Of a DNA stretch of 51,077 nt, positions 1-8,953 are shown piece by piece (the first letter of the stretch is position 1; each line of letters begins with the position of its first letter). Under the pieces are notes generated by a model. The model searched no databases and was not told where the DNA came from. It saw only the letters and a list, made by a program, of their open reading frames with translations. The DNA is from Halomonas elongata. Its GTDB lineage: Bacteria; Pseudomonadota; Gammaproteobacteria; Pseudomonadales; Halomonadaceae. The position numbers and the translations under genes are program-made. Location: the NCBI RefSeq assembly GCF_029081005.1, contig NZ_JAJQTQ010000027.1:1-51077 (forward strand), written 5' to 3'.

Positions 1-76
1 TGGAAGCTGGAAGCTGGAAGCTGGAAGCTGGAAGCTGGAAGCTGGAAGCTGGAAGCTGGAAGCTGGAAGCTGGAAG
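1..76. repeat. 7-bp tandem repeat at contig edge
   Basis: The unit TGGAAGC occurs ten times in a row, followed by a partial copy. It begins at the first base, so its true length is unknown. The region has no coding potential. The same AGCTTGAAG/GGAAGC vocabulary continues in the degenerate repeats that follow. Confidence 0.95.
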
Positions 77-114
77 AAAGCATGAATCCCGACAGCATGG
101 GGTCAAGGTTTTTT

Positions 115-300
115 CTTCCAGCTTCAAGCTTACGACTTCAAGCTCCCGGCAAAGCCGGGGACTTCCAGCTTCAAGCTTACGACTTCAAGCTCCCGGCAAA
201 GCCGGGGACTTCCAGCTTCAAGCTTATGACTTCAGGCTCCGGACGAAGTCCGGTCGGGTTTTCTTCCAGCTTATAGCTTACGGCTTATAGCTCCCGGCGA
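115..300. repeat. 47-bp degenerate tandem repeats with small hairpins
   Basis: The word CTTCCAGCTT recurs at 115, 162, 209 and 263. The first three copies are exactly 47 bp apart and almost identical; the last copy has diverged. Each unit includes a CCGGC-AAA-GCCGG hairpin. The array lies directly downstream of the leftward SDR gene, so the hairpins could end its transcript, although there is no clear U tract. I see no gene here. Confidence 0.9.
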
Positions 301-307
301 AGCCGGG

Positions 308-1087
308 TCATTGCATCCTGATCCCGCCGTCCAGTCGGATCACCTCGCCATTGAGCATCGGGTTGGTGACGATCTGCTCGGCCAGGCGGGCGTACTCGTC
401 GGGCTTGCCGAGCCGTTTGGGGAAGGGAACGGAGGCGGATAACGCGGCCACGGCGTCTTCCGGGATGTCGCTCATCATCGGTGTCTCGAACACACCGGGG
501 GCGATGGCCATGACACGAATGCCGTGCCGCGAAAGCTCACGGGCTGCCGGCAGGCTCATGCCCACCACGCCGGCCTTGGAGGCGCTGTAAGCGCACTGAC
601 CCACCTGGCCGTCGAAGGCGGCGACCGAGGCGGTGTTGATGATCACGCCCCGTTCGCCATCCTCGAAGGGGTCATTCTTCGACATCGCCGCCGCGGCGAG
701 GCGCATCACGTTGAAGGTGCCGACCAGGTTGATCTGCACGGTACGCGCATAGGCATCGAGATCGGCGGGATTGCCCTCTCGATCCAGGAGCTTGGCCACG
801 CTGACTACACCGGCGCAGTGAATCACTCCGGCCAGGCCCTGCTGGCTTCCCCCCTTTTCCCCCAGGGCCACGGCCGCCTCCACGGCGGCTTGCATGTCCT
901 CCTCGCGAGTGACGTCCCCGCGTATGGCCCGGGCCGCCTCGCCGAGCCGCTCGGCGTGCGACTCGACTGCCTCGCTGAGATCACACAACACCACACGGCC
1001 GCCGGCCCCGACGATACGCTCCGCGGTGGCGGCGCCCAGCCCGGACGCGGCACCAGTGATCAGAAAGGCGTTGTCCTTCAACTGCAT
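308..1087 (-). CDS. SDR-family 3-hydroxyacyl-CoA dehydrogenase
   Basis: This 259-residue classical short-chain dehydrogenase has the NAD-binding TGAASGLG glycine motif near residue 10. It also has the NTAS serine region and the catalytic pair YSASK, and ends with LDGGIRMQ. The type resembles HSD10/FadB2-like 3-hydroxyacyl-CoA dehydrogenases, which oxidise 3-hydroxyacyl-CoA with NAD. The start at 1087 is preceded by GGAGAACG; an upstream extension of the frame has no family support. It lies 16 bp downstream of an acyl-CoA ligase and shares its direction, which supports a role in acyl-CoA catabolism. The exact substrate is not visible. Confidence 0.85.
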   Translation of the reverse strand: MQLKDNAFLITGAASGLGAATAERIVGAGGRVVLCDLSEAVESHAERLGEAARAIRGDVTREEDMQAAVEAAVALGEKGGSQQGLAGVIHCAGVVSVAKLLDREGNPADLDAYARTVQINLVGTFNVMRLAAAAMSKNDPFEDGERGVIINTASVAAFDGQVGQCAYSASKAGVVGMSLPAARELSRHGIRVMAIAPGVFETPMMSDIPEDAVAALSASVPFPKRLGKPDEYARLAEQIVTNPMLNGEVIRLDGGIRMQ

Positions 1088-1103
1088 CGAACGTTCTCCA
1101 TGG

Positions 1104-2774
1104 TCATTGCGCGGTCGTCTCCGCCTTGTCGGCGGCGTCCGAGCGCAGCTTGAAGCGCTGGATCTTGCCGCTGGGTGTCTTGGGAAGGGCATCGACGAAT
1201 TCGATCACCCTGGGAAAGGCATGGGTCGAGAGGCGCTCGCGCACCTGCTGGCGAATCTCGTCGGCGAGCGACTCGCTGGCCTCGAAGCCCTCTCGCAGGA
1301 CCACATAGGACTTGATGATCGCGCCGCGTATCTCGTCGGGCTGCCCCACCGCGGCGGACTCCGCCACGGCCGGATGCATGAGCACCGAGTTCTCCACATC
1401 GGTGGGCCCGACCCGATAGCCGGCCGTGGTGATGATGTCATCGTCCCGACCGGCGAACTGGAAGCTGCCATCCTCGTTGCGTTGAACGACGTCACCGGTC
1501 AAGTAATAGCCTTCGACGAAGGGATCCTTCTCCTGCCAGGTGTAACCGGTAAAGAAATGGGCCGGGGAACGGGCGATATCGACCGCCAGCACGCCGGGCT
1601 CACCCGGCGGCAGCTCATTGTACTCGGCATCCAGGATCGCCAGGCGGTAGCCGGGCATCGGCACGCCCATGCCACCGACATGCTTGGGATGTGCCAGGAC
1701 ATGGTGATTACAGCAGGTCATGCCGGTTTCGGTCTGTCCGTAGTGATCCATTACCGAACAGCCCAGCGCCGTCTCCACCCAGTTGACCACCTCGGTATTG
1801 AGCGGTTCGCCGGCGGAACTGGCACGCCGCAACGTGAGTCGCTCATGGGCATCGTCGAAAAGCCCCGAGGCCTTCATCAGCCGGTAGGCCGTGGGCGCGG
1901 CGGCGAAGTTGGTGATGCCGTGACGGGTCATGAAGTCCAGGGCGCCTTCGGCACTGAAACCGGCCTCGCAGAAGTAGGTCGTCACACCCAGCAGCAACGG
2001 GCCGGTGATGGCGTAGTAGAGACCATAGGCCCAGCCGGGGTCGGCCATGTTCCAGAAGCGATCGCTGTCATCGAGCCCGATGGCCAGTTCCATGTAGAGC
2101 GCGAAGGCCGGCATGGCGGCGAGCGGCACGGCAACCCCCTTGGGCTTGCCCACGGTGCCGGAGGTAAACATCTGCAGGAAAGGGGCGTCGGGCGCCTGCC
2201 GCGGCGCCCTGGCCTCGATGGGAGAATGCGCCAGGGCGGCAGCCCAGTCCAGATCATCGCCATGTTCGGTGTCGGGCCCGCCCACGGCAAGCACCGGCGG
2301 ACACTGGGCCAGCCCCTCGAACTTGAAGCGATTGTCGCCGTCGGTGATCACCAGGCGAGTGTCGGCGCGCTCCAGTCGGTACGCCACCGAATCGGGTCCG
2401 AAGGCGGTGAACAGCGGCTGGTAGACTGCGCCGATGCGCCAGCTGGCCAGGATCGCGATCAGCAGCTGTGGTGAACGGGGCAACATGCAGGCGATGCGAT
2501 CGCCCTCGCCCAGGCCGCGCTCGGCGAACCAGCCGGCGAGCTTCTCGCTCTCGGCGGCCAGTTCGCCGTAGCTCAGCGTGCTGACCTGTCCTCGGGTATC
2601 CTCGTGGACCAGGGCCGTCACCTCGGCTCGTCCCTCGCGCCGGTGGCGTCCGCAACAGGCCTCGAAGGCATTCAGCCGGCCATCGCGATGATCGTCGAGA
2701 CGGGCAATGACGTCATCGACGGAGAAGGTGTCGAGATAGGCATGATAGTCGGAAAGGGTCGTGGTGGTGCTCAT
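1104..2774 (-). CDS. AMP-forming acyl-CoA synthetase
   Basis: This 556-residue ANL-superfamily enzyme activates a carboxylic acid to its CoA thioester via an acyl-AMP. The P-loop FTSGTVGKPKG, the DHYGQTETG adenylate motif, GYRVGPTDVE and the C-terminal catalytic lysine in PKTPSGKIQRF are all present. The overall form is close to acetyl/propionyl- or medium-chain acyl-CoA synthetases; the sequence does not settle the substrate. I chose the start at 2774 (MSTTTT), which has a GAGGG ribosome site, over the ORF start 13 codons upstream. It leads a two-gene operon with the SDR dehydrogenase. Operator-like palindromes lie just upstream. Confidence 0.88.
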   Translation of the reverse strand: MSTTTTLSDYHAYLDTFSVDDVIARLDDHRDGRLNAFEACCGRHRREGRAEVTALVHEDTRGQVSTLSYGELAAESEKLAGWFAERGLGEGDRIACMLPRSPQLLIAILASWRIGAVYQPLFTAFGPDSVAYRLERADTRLVITDGDNRFKFEGLAQCPPVLAVGGPDTEHGDDLDWAAALAHSPIEARAPRQAPDAPFLQMFTSGTVGKPKGVAVPLAAMPAFALYMELAIGLDDSDRFWNMADPGWAYGLYYAITGPLLLGVTTYFCEAGFSAEGALDFMTRHGITNFAAAPTAYRLMKASGLFDDAHERLTLRRASSAGEPLNTEVVNWVETALGCSVMDHYGQTETGMTCCNHHVLAHPKHVGGMGVPMPGYRLAILDAEYNELPPGEPGVLAVDIARSPAHFFTGYTWQEKDPFVEGYYLTGDVVQRNEDGSFQFAGRDDDIITTAGYRVGPTDVENSVLMHPAVAESAAVGQPDEIRGAIIKSYVVLREGFEASESLADEIRQQVRERLSTHAFPRVIEFVDALPKTPSGKIQRFKLRSDAADKAETTAQ

Positions 2775-2852
2775 GAACTGCCCTCTTGTGCTCGTCTGCC
2801 CGCCGCCCACGGCGACGCCGCATCTTGTGGTTGTTGTCGGAATCGACTTTTC

Positions 2853-2870
2853 GTTGACGTAAGCGTCAAC
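2853..2870. promoter_or_regulatory. Perfect palindrome upstream of acyl-CoA ligase
   Basis: GTTGACG-TAAG-CGTCAAC is a perfect 7-bp inverted repeat with a 4-bp spacer, about 80 bp upstream of the ligase start. The shape recalls MerR-type boxes of branched-chain and fatty-acid catabolism regulators such as LiuR. The regulator assignment is inference; only the palindrome is observed. Confidence 0.6.
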
Positions 2871-2874
2871 CTAT

Positions 2875-2884
2875 CAAGCGCTAG
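2875..2884. promoter_or_regulatory. Putative TetR operator, ligase side
   Basis: CAAGCGCTAG here matches, in inverted orientation, the ten bases at 3569-3578 on the other side of the tetR gene. A shared imperfect palindrome flanking an acyl-CoA-type TetR regulator is the expected pattern for autoregulation plus control of the neighbouring catabolic genes. Confidence 0.5.
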
Positions 2885-2978
2885 GGTCAAGCTAGAGGCT
2901 TCGACTCGGCAGGGCAAGCGCCGAGAGCTGCGAAGGGACTAGACCATGGTCGACGCCATGGTCGGTCGTCAGGCACCG

Positions 2979-3563
2979 TCAGTCGGCAGGATGGGTCAGC
3001 ATGGCGACGAGTTCCCGGGCAAGCTCGTCCGGGGTCCGTTCCCCGTCGGGGTCATACCAGCGAACGGTCCAGTTGAGCGCGCCCATCACGAAACGCGAAA
3101 CCAGAAAACGATCTCCTCGAATCAGGCCCGCGGCCAGGGCCTCGTCGATCACCTCTTCCCAGAGGGCCTCGTAGGCATCGCGCAGGTGGCTGAGATGAGA
3201 TCGCGCCGGCGCGTCCAGGCGCCGCCATTCGTAGAGCGCCACCACATGGGCGTTGCGGTCGGTGAGCAGCGTCTCAAGATGGGCCCGGGCCATGGCGTGC
3301 AACCTCGAGCCGGGGTCGCTGTCGCAATCATCGAGGGCCGCCCGTGCGATACCGAGGGCATTTTCGGTGCCTTCCTCGATCACCGCGGCCAGGATTTCCT
3401 GCTTGTCGCGGAAATGGTGGAACAGGCTGCCGGACTTGATGCCCATCTCCTGGGCCAGCATGCGCACCGTGGTGCGATCGAAGCCTTCCTGGACGAAGAG
3501 CTGGGCGGCCTGGCGCGTCAGTTCCTTGCGGCGCGGCGAGTCATTCATTACATTCATCGACAT
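2979..3563 (-). CDS. TetR-family transcriptional regulator
   Basis: This 194-residue protein has an N-terminal TetR helix-turn-helix at about residues 20-60 (DRTTVRMLAQEMGIKSGSLF, then HHFRDKQEIL). The helical C-terminal ligand domain (WTVRWYDPDGERTPDELAREL) is typical of regulators of acyl-CoA and fatty-acid genes. Several in-frame ATGs lie close together (3563, 3557, 3548) and none has a convincing ribosome site, so the start is uncertain by up to five codons. It sits between the leftward ligase operon and the rightward thiolase, and very likely represses one or both through the repeated CAAGCGCTAG site. Confidence 0.85.
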   Translation of the reverse strand: MSMNVMNDSPRRKELTRQAAQLFVQEGFDRTTVRMLAQEMGIKSGSLFHHFRDKQEILAAVIEEGTENALGIARAALDDCDSDPGSRLHAMARAHLETLLTDRNAHVVALYEWRRLDAPARSHLSHLRDAYEALWEEVIDEALAAGLIRGDRFLVSRFVMGALNWTVRWYDPDGERTPDELARELVAMLTHPAD

Positions 3564-3568
3564 TTACA

Positions 3569-3578
3569 CTAGCGCTTG
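3569..3578. promoter_or_regulatory. Putative TetR operator, thiolase side
   Basis: CTAGCGCTTG is the reverse complement of the site at 2875-2884. It lies between the divergent tetR and thiolase genes, within 10 bp of the tetR start, where a bound repressor would block tetR transcription. The site may extend to AAGCAAGCGCTAGT. Confidence 0.5.
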
Positions 3579-3677
3579 CTTGGTTGACCCTGAGAAGACC
3601 ATAGCCCCGCCGACGGGTCAACGCACCTGACCAACGCGCCCTCACAACCACAACGATCAATGATCGGGAGACACCTC

Positions 3678-4865
3678 ATGAGCCATGCCGACGACATCGT
3701 ATTTCTCTCCGCGACCCGGACGCCCATGGGGGGCATGCTCGGCAGCCTCTCGTCCCTCACCGCGCCGGAGCTCGCCGCCACGGCGATCCGCGCCGCCATC
3801 GAGCGCGCAGGCATCGACGCCTCGGCCATCGACGAAGGCATCATGGGCTGCGTGCTGCCCGCCGGGGTCAGGCAAGGGCCGGCCCGGCAAGCCATGCGTC
3901 AGGCCGGCATTCCGGACACCATCGGGGCCACTACCATCAACAAGCTGTGCGGTTCCGGCATGAAGGCTTCCATGCTGGCCCATGACCTGATCCGTGCCGG
4001 CAGTGGCGAGATCCTGCTCGCCGGCGGCATGGAATCCATGTCCAACGCCCCTCACCTGTTGACCCGGGCACGCACCGGTTACCGCCTGGGGCATGGCGAG
4101 CTGAAGGACCACATGTTTTTCGATGGTCTGGAGGACGCCGAGACCGGCCAACTGATGGGCGGCTTCGCCCAGCAGATCGCCAGCGAACGTGGCTATTCCC
4201 GCGAGCGCCTCGATGACTTCGCCATCGCCTCGCTCGAACGCGCCATGGAGGCGACCAATGCCGGTCATCTCGACGCCGAGATGGCGCCCGTCACGGTCAA
4301 GGATCGCAAGGGCGAGACCCGGGTCGATCACGACGAGCAGCCCTTCCAGGCCCGGCTCGACAAGATTCGCGAACTTCGCCCGGCCTTCACCAGGGACGGC
4401 ACCATCACCGCCGCCAACTCGAGCTCGATCTCCGACGGCGCCTCGGCGTTGATCCTCGCCAGCGGCGCGGCCGCCCAGCGCGTCGGTGCTCGCCCCATCG
4501 CCCGTATGCTGGGTCACAGCACCCATTCGCGTCATCCGAGCGAGTTCACCATCGCCCCGGTGGGCGCCATCGACAAGTTGATGAGCCAGCTCGGCTGGGG
4601 GGTCGACGATGTGGACCTGTTCGAGATCAACGAGGCCTTCGCCGTGGTCACCCTGATGGCCATGGATGACCTGGGCCTGCCCCATGACAAGGTCAACGTC
4701 TTCGGCGGCGCCTGTGCCCAGGGCCACCCCATCGGTTCCACCGGGTCACGGATCATCGCCACCCTGATCCACGCCCTGCGCACCCGAGGCGGCAAGCGCG
4801 GCATCGCCAGCCTGTGCATCGGCGGCGGCGAGGCCACGGCGGTGGCCGTGGAGCTGATCGACTGA
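3678..4865 (+). CDS. Acetyl-CoA C-acyltransferase (thiolase)
   Basis: This 395-residue thiolase performs the last step of beta-oxidation, or the reverse condensation. The nucleophilic cysteine is in NKLCGSGMKA, followed by the NEAFA motif, the GHPIGSTGSR histidine region and the second cysteine in CIGGGEATA. The start at 3678 has GGGAG seven bases upstream; the alternative ATG at 3660 lacks a site. It is transcribed divergently from tetR and stands alone, with the phn transporter beginning 150 bp downstream. Together with the SDR and ligase it forms a small acyl-CoA degradation locus. Confidence 0.9.
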   Translation: MSHADDIVFLSATRTPMGGMLGSLSSLTAPELAATAIRAAIERAGIDASAIDEGIMGCVLPAGVRQGPARQAMRQAGIPDTIGATTINKLCGSGMKASMLAHDLIRAGSGEILLAGGMESMSNAPHLLTRARTGYRLGHGELKDHMFFDGLEDAETGQLMGGFAQQIASERGYSRERLDDFAIASLERAMEATNAGHLDAEMAPVTVKDRKGETRVDHDEQPFQARLDKIRELRPAFTRDGTITAANSSSISDGASALILASGAAAQRVGARPIARMLGHSTHSRHPSEFTIAPVGAIDKLMSQLGWGVDDVDLFEINEAFAVVTLMAMDDLGLPHDKVNVFGGACAQGHPIGSTGSRIIATLIHALRTRGGKRGIASLCIGGGEATAVAVELID

Positions 4866-4910
4866 GATGCGGGTTCGACTCCCGAATCCCGACGAGCCCC
4901 GAACCGGCGA

Positions 4911-4973
4911 GTGTCATGCCTTTGACACCCGATCGACATGCTTCAGACACAAGGATGTCATGACACCTGGCAC
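4911..4973 (+). promoter_or_regulatory. phnD upstream region with inverted repeats
   Basis: There is a perfect inverted repeat GTGTCA-N6-TGACAC at 4911-4928. A TGTCATGACA palindrome at 4956-4965 is followed by CTGGCAC at 4967-4973. The repeated TGTCAT words resemble half-sites of a Pho box, but the spacing is 5 rather than 4 and the second half is imperfect. PhoB control of the phn operon is therefore plausible only. Confidence 0.35.
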
Positions 4974-5017
4974 AGACTATCGCCTGTGTTCCCATTTCCC
5001 GACACAGGTGATTCTCC

Positions 5018-5983
5018 GTGCACATCCTGACCCGTTCCCTGATCGTCGGCGGTGTGGCCGCCGCCCTGACCGCCGGCGTCTCCCAGGCCCAGGCCGACTT
5101 CCAGCTCAGCGAGCGCTTCACCGATAGCGACGGTGACCTGGTCGCCGATATTCCCGAAGATGAATCCCGATGGCTGAACCCGGACACCCTGGTGTTCGCC
5201 TATACGCCGGTCGAGGATCCCGCCGTCTATGCCGATGTATGGTCCGGTTTCCTGGAGCACATGGAAGACGTCACCGGCAAGGACGTGCAATTCTTCCCGG
5301 TACAATCCAACGCCGCCCAGATCGAGGCCATGCGTGCCGGACGCCTGCACGTGGCCGGCTTCAATACCGGTTCCAATCCCCTGGCCGTCGCCTGTGCGGG
5401 CTTCCGTCCCTTCGCCATGATGGCCGCCGAGGATGGCGCTTTCGGTTACGAGATGGAGATCATCACCTACCCGGATTCCGGCATCGATGAGGTGGAAGAC
5501 ATTCGCGGAAAGACCCTGACGCACACTTCCGAGACGTCCAACTCGGGCTTCAAGGCGCCCACCGCTCTGATGGCCTCGGAGTTCGACATGACCTCTGGCG
5601 AAGATTATGAGGTCGATTTCTCCGGCAAGCACGACAACTCGGTGCTCGGCGTGGCCAATGAGGACTATGAGGTCGCCACCGTCGCCAACTCGGTGAAGAA
5701 CCGCATGATCGACCGAGGCGTCATCGACGCCGACCAGCTCGAGGTGATCTACCAGTCCGACACCTTCCCCACCACGGGCTATGGCACCGTCTACAACCTC
5801 GCCCCCGAGCTGCAGGAATCCATCAAGGAGGCCTTCTTCAGCTTCGATTGGGAAGGCAGCCAGCTAGCCGAGGAGTTCGGCCGCAATGGCGAGGAGCAAT
5901 TCATTCCCATCACCTTCCAGAAGCATTGGGCGGTCATCCGTCAGATCGACGAAGCCAACGGCGTCGAATACAACTGCGACTGA
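5018..5983 (+). CDS. phnD: Phosphonate/phosphite ABC transporter, substrate-binding protein
   Basis: This 321-residue periplasmic protein has a signal peptide (LIVGGVAAALTAGVSQAQA) and the PhnD fold signature: FAYTPVEDPAVYADVW, GFNTGSNPLAV, and the TSETSNSGFKAP binding loop. It captures an alkylphosphonate, phosphite or related anion and passes it to PhnE. The start is a GTG at 5018 with AGGTG upstream. It heads phnD-phnC-phnE1-phnE2, but no C-P lyase or phosphonatase gene follows, so the substrate could be phosphite or another P compound rather than a phosphonate degraded locally. Confidence 0.88.
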   Translation: MHILTRSLIVGGVAAALTAGVSQAQADFQLSERFTDSDGDLVADIPEDESRWLNPDTLVFAYTPVEDPAVYADVWSGFLEHMEDVTGKDVQFFPVQSNAAQIEAMRAGRLHVAGFNTGSNPLAVACAGFRPFAMMAAEDGAFGYEMEIITYPDSGIDEVEDIRGKTLTHTSETSNSGFKAPTALMASEFDMTSGEDYEVDFSGKHDNSVLGVANEDYEVATVANSVKNRMIDRGVIDADQLEVIYQSDTFPTTGYGTVYNLAPELQESIKEAFFSFDWEGSQLAEEFGRNGEEQFIPITFQKHWAVIRQIDEANGVEYNCD

Positions 5984-5997
5984 GTCGGCCGACCCTC

Positions 5998-6027
5998 AAG
6001 AAGCAGGCGGCTTGCCGCCTGCTTCTT
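5998..6027 (+). terminator. Intercistronic hairpin between phnD and phnC
   Basis: A perfect 14-bp stem (arms AAGAAGCAGGCGGC and its complement) encloses two bases, 14 bp after the phnD stop and 22 bp before phnC. There is only a short downstream T-rich tail (CTTCTTCGT). This is a likely attenuator or 3'-end stabiliser that keeps the binding protein more abundant than the membrane components. Confidence 0.75.
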
Positions 6028-6049
6028 CGTAGCATGATGAAAGGTGCCA

Positions 6050-6880
6050 ATGCTGACCATCGATCACTTATCCAAGACATACGGCGCCGGGGCCTCGGGC
6101 GACAAGGCATTGCACGAGGTCACCTTCCAGGTGCCACGCGGCCAGGTGCTGGGGCTGATCGGCCCTTCCGGCGCCGGGAAGTCTACCCTGATCCGCTGCA
6201 TCAACCGACTGGTGGAGCCCTCTGCCGGCGTCATCCGGCTGGGCGAGACGAACCTGGCCGGCCTGCGCGGCCGCGACCTGCGCCGGGCACGCCGGCGAAT
6301 CGGCATGATCTTCCAGGAATACGCCCTCGTGGAGCGCCTCACCGTGATGGAGAACGTGCTCTCCGGACGACTGGGCTATGTGCCCTTCTGGCGCAGCTTC
6401 ACCCGACGCTTTCCGGGCCGCGACATCGAGAACGCCTATCGTCTGCTCGACCGGGTGGGCCTGTTCGATCACGCCGACAAGCGCGCCGATGCCCTCTCCG
6501 GCGGTCAACGACAGCGCGTGGGCATCGCTCGCGCCCTGGCGCAGGAGCCGGAGCTGCTGCTGGTGGACGAGCCCACGGCAAGCCTCGACCCACGGACCAG
6601 CCGACAGATCATGCGTCTGATCACCGAGATCTGCGCCGAACGCAACCTGCCGGCCATCGTCAATATTCATGACGTCCCCCTGGCCAAGCAGTTCATGCAC
6701 CGTATCGTCGGCCTGCACGGTGGCGCGATGGTCTTCGATGGCACGCCCCTCGATCTCGACGAGGCCACGCTCACCGAGATCTACGGAGCCGAGGACTGGA
6801 CCCTCATGCGCCAGGAACACGCAGACGACCAGGCCGCCGAACGGGACAGCCAATGGCCGCTCCCGGAGGTCGCCGGATGA
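6050..6880 (+). CDS. phnC: Phosphonate ABC transporter ATP-binding protein
   Basis: This 276-residue ABC ATPase powers uptake of the PhnD ligand. Walker A is GPSGAGKST, the Q-loop FQEY, the signature LSGGQRQRV and Walker [13 protein letters not shown]; the switch histidine is in NIHDV. The length and the [16 protein letters not shown] region are typical of PhnC. The ATG at 6050 has AAAGG five bases upstream; a GTG at 6044 is also in frame. The stop overlaps the phnE1 start (ATGA), indicating translational coupling. Confidence 0.9.
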   Translation: MLTIDHLSKTYGAGASGDKALHEVTFQVPRGQVLGLIGPSGAGKSTLIRCINRLVEPSAGVIRLGETNLAGLRGRDLRRARRRIGMIFQEYALVERLTVMENVLSGRLGYVPFWRSFTRRFPGRDIENAYRLLDRVGLFDHADKRADALSGGQRQRVGIARALAQEPELLLVDEPTASLDPRTSRQIMRLITEICAERNLPAIVNIHDVPLAKQFMHRIVGLHGGAMVFDGTPLDLDEATLTEIYGAEDWTLMRQEHADDQAAERDSQWPLPEVAG

Positions 6881-7686
6881 ATCACGCCCGGCACTATCCA
6901 CGTCATTGGCGACGCCCACCGCAGATTCTCACTGATCGCCGCTGGCGGCTCATCCTGCCGCTGGCGATCCTCGTCTACCTGTTACTGGCCGTCGGCTCGC
7001 TGGAAGTCGACGCGGCACGCCTGCTCGAAGGCCTGGAACGCGGCGCCCGTTTCGCCCGGGGGTTCTTGCAACCGGACTTCAGCAGCCGCTGGGACGACAT
7101 CCGCCAGGGGCTGATCGAGAGTCTGACGATGACGCTCACCGCTACCGTGGTGGGCATTCTGATCTCGGTGCCTATCGGCATCGGCGCGGCCCGCAACCTG
7201 GTGCCGCGTCCGGTCTATCTGGCATGTCGTTCGATCATTGCGGTGAGTCGCTCGCTGCAGGAAATCATCATCGCCATTTTCCTGGTAGCCATGTTCGGTT
7301 TCGGCCCCTTCGCCGGCTTCGTCACCCTGGCCTTCGCCTCCATCGGCTTTCTGGCCAAACTGCTTGCCGATGACATCGAGGAGATCGACGCCAGCCAGGC
7401 CGAGGCCATACGCGCCACCGGCGCCAGCTGGTGGCAACTGGTCCACTACGCCGTCCAGCCCCAGGTGATGCCGCGCCTGCTCGGCCTGTCGCTCTATCGC
7501 CTGGACATCAACTTTCGCGAAAGCGCGGTGATCGGAATCGTCGGAGCCGGTGGTATCGGTGCCACGCTCAATACCGCCATCGACCGTTACGAGTACGACA
7601 GTGCCGGGGCCATTCTGCTGATCGTCATCGCCATCGTCATGCTGGCGGAATACGCCTCCAGCCATCTGAGGAAAACCCTGCAATGA
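6877..7686 (+). CDS. phnE: Phosphonate ABC transporter permease PhnE (first)
   Basis: This 269-residue inner-membrane permease has about six membrane segments. The EAA loop is [31 protein letters not shown], and the conserved [17 protein letters not shown] motif of PhnE follows. The start overlaps the phnC stop (ATGA at 6877), with GGAGG upstream, so the long upstream extension of the frame is not used. It probably forms a heterodimer with the second permease. Confidence 0.9.
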   Translation: MNHARHYPRHWRRPPQILTDRRWRLILPLAILVYLLLAVGSLEVDAARLLEGLERGARFARGFLQPDFSSRWDDIRQGLIESLTMTLTATVVGILISVPIGIGAARNLVPRPVYLACRSIIAVSRSLQEIIIAIFLVAMFGFGPFAGFVTLAFASIGFLAKLLADDIEEIDASQAEAIRATGASWWQLVHYAVQPQVMPRLLGLSLYRLDINFRESAVIGIVGAGGIGATLNTAIDRYEYDSAGAILLIVIAIVMLAEYASSHLRKTLQ

Positions 7687-8516
7687 ACGAGCTCGACGCC
7701 AAGTCCGGCGAGCCATCCCACTACTCGCAAACCTGGACGTTCCGTACGCCTCGAACGCGCCTCGCCTTGTGGTCCGGATGGCTGGCACTGGTGGCCTTGT
7801 TCGTGTGGTGCTGGCAACTGATGAACGAAGACACCATGTGGATGTTCGTCGCCGACGCGCCACGCCAGGCCGCCGATATCGGCAGCCGGTTGTTCCCCCC
7901 CGCGCCGGGCTACCTGCCGGAGTTGCTGGCCCCGCTATGGGATACCCTCAATATCGCCACCCTGGGGACCCTGGGCGGCGTCATGCTGGCGGTCCCGGTG
8001 GCCTTCCTGGCGGCCCGCAATACCACACCCTCGGCCACGCTGATCCGCCCCGTGGCACTCCTGGTGATCGTGACATCGCGCTCGATCAACTCCTTGATCT
8101 GGGCCTTGCTGCTGGTCGCGATCATCGGCCCGGGCCTGCTGGCCGGCATCATCGCCATCGCCCTGCGTTCCATCGGCTTCGTCGGCAAACTGCTGTACGA
8201 GGCCATCGAGGAGACCGACGACCGGCAGATCGAGGCCGTGGCCGCCACCGGCGCCCGCCCCGCCCAGGTCATCCATTACGGTATCGTCCCCCAGGTGCTG
8301 CCCGCCTTCTGGGGGATATCGGTGTTCCGATGGGACATCAACATTCGCGAGAGCACCATCCTGGGCCTGGTCGGCGCCGGCGGTATCGGCATGAAGCTGC
8401 AATCGTCCATCGACACCCTGGCCTGGTCCCAGGTCGCCACCATCCTGCTCGTCATACTGGCGACGGTGGTGGTCAGCGAAGCGATCTCGGCACGGATGCG
8501 CCAGGCCCTGATCTGA
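7683..8516 (+). CDS. phnE: Phosphonate ABC transporter permease PhnE (second)
   Basis: This 277-residue permease is homologous to its upstream neighbour. The EAA loop is EETDDRQIEAVAATGARPAQVIHYGIVPQVLP and the hallmark INIRESTILGLVGAGGIGMK is retained. The ATG at 7683 overlaps the previous stop (ATGA). It has a longer cytoplasmic N-terminus than the first copy. Two adjacent PhnE genes are common in phnCDEE loci. It is convergent with arsR, whose stop lies 30 bp away. Confidence 0.9.
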   Translation: MNELDAKSGEPSHYSQTWTFRTPRTRLALWSGWLALVALFVWCWQLMNEDTMWMFVADAPRQAADIGSRLFPPAPGYLPELLAPLWDTLNIATLGTLGGVMLAVPVAFLAARNTTPSATLIRPVALLVIVTSRSINSLIWALLLVAIIGPGLLAGIIAIALRSIGFVGKLLYEAIEETDDRQIEAVAATGARPAQVIHYGIVPQVLPAFWGISVFRWDINIRESTILGLVGAGGIGMKLQSSIDTLAWSQVATILLVILATVVVSEAISARMRQALI

Positions 8517-8546
8517 TTGCCTCGGGCTCGGCGAATCGGACAAGAA

Positions 8547-8927
8547 TCAGCACAAGGCGGCACGACGTTCTGGGCGGTCACCCATGCGCTCGAGACGCGC
8601 CTGGAGCGCTTCGAGGCGTGCGGCCTCGCCTTCCGCCCCGGCCGCCAGGATATCCGATGCCCAGCCGGGCAGATCGGGGGCAATGCCATAGTAGACCCAC
8701 TGGCCGTCACGCCGATCCGCCAACAGTCTACACTGACGCAGCTGGGCCAGATGGCGCGACACCTTGGGCTGCGACGTTTCCAGGGCATGGGTCAACTCGC
8801 AGACGCACAAGTCGCCTTCACGCTGAATGAGCAGCGTCAGCATCAGGCGAGTCTCGTCGGCCAGGCACTTGAAGACGCGTAGCGGTTCCAGATGGATCAA
8901 GATCGTGGTCTCCGTGAATACTCGCAT
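8547..8927 (-). CDS. arsR: ArsR-family metalloregulator
   Basis: This 126-residue winged-helix repressor contains VFKCLADETRLMLTLLI, the metal-binding helix start DLCVCEL, and the recognition helix TSQPKVSRHLAQLRQCRLL. The C-x-C pair matches two of the three As(III)-sensing cysteines of classical ArsR. ATG 8927 gives the usual family length, although the ribosome site is weak. Unusually, it is the last gene of its operon, after the GAPDH and arsJ genes, and would close an autoregulatory loop through the palindrome at 11233-11252. Confidence 0.85.
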   Translation of the reverse strand: MRVFTETTILIHLEPLRVFKCLADETRLMLTLLIQREGDLCVCELTHALETSQPKVSRHLAQLRQCRLLADRRDGQWVYYGIAPDLPGWASDILAAGAEGEAARLEALQARLERMGDRPERRAALC

Positions 8928-8953
8928 GCGATGCCGCCGCTCACGGCCCGATA

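Noticed and set aside
3657..4727. A 356-codon leftward ORF opposite the thiolase, and a similar rightward ORF at 894-2474
   Set aside because: Both are complements of genes with intact catalytic motifs and show no plausible protein features.
4868..4890. GGGTTCGACTCCC resembles a tRNA T-arm
   Set aside because: The upstream sequence is the 3' end of the thiolase gene, there is no acceptor stem, anticodon arm or CCA, and no integrase-linked tRNA end is nearby.
4955..4973. Pho box upstream of phnD
   Set aside because: The half-sites are 5 rather than 4 bp apart and one is imperfect, unlike the exact box at pstS; kept only as a low-confidence regulatory region.
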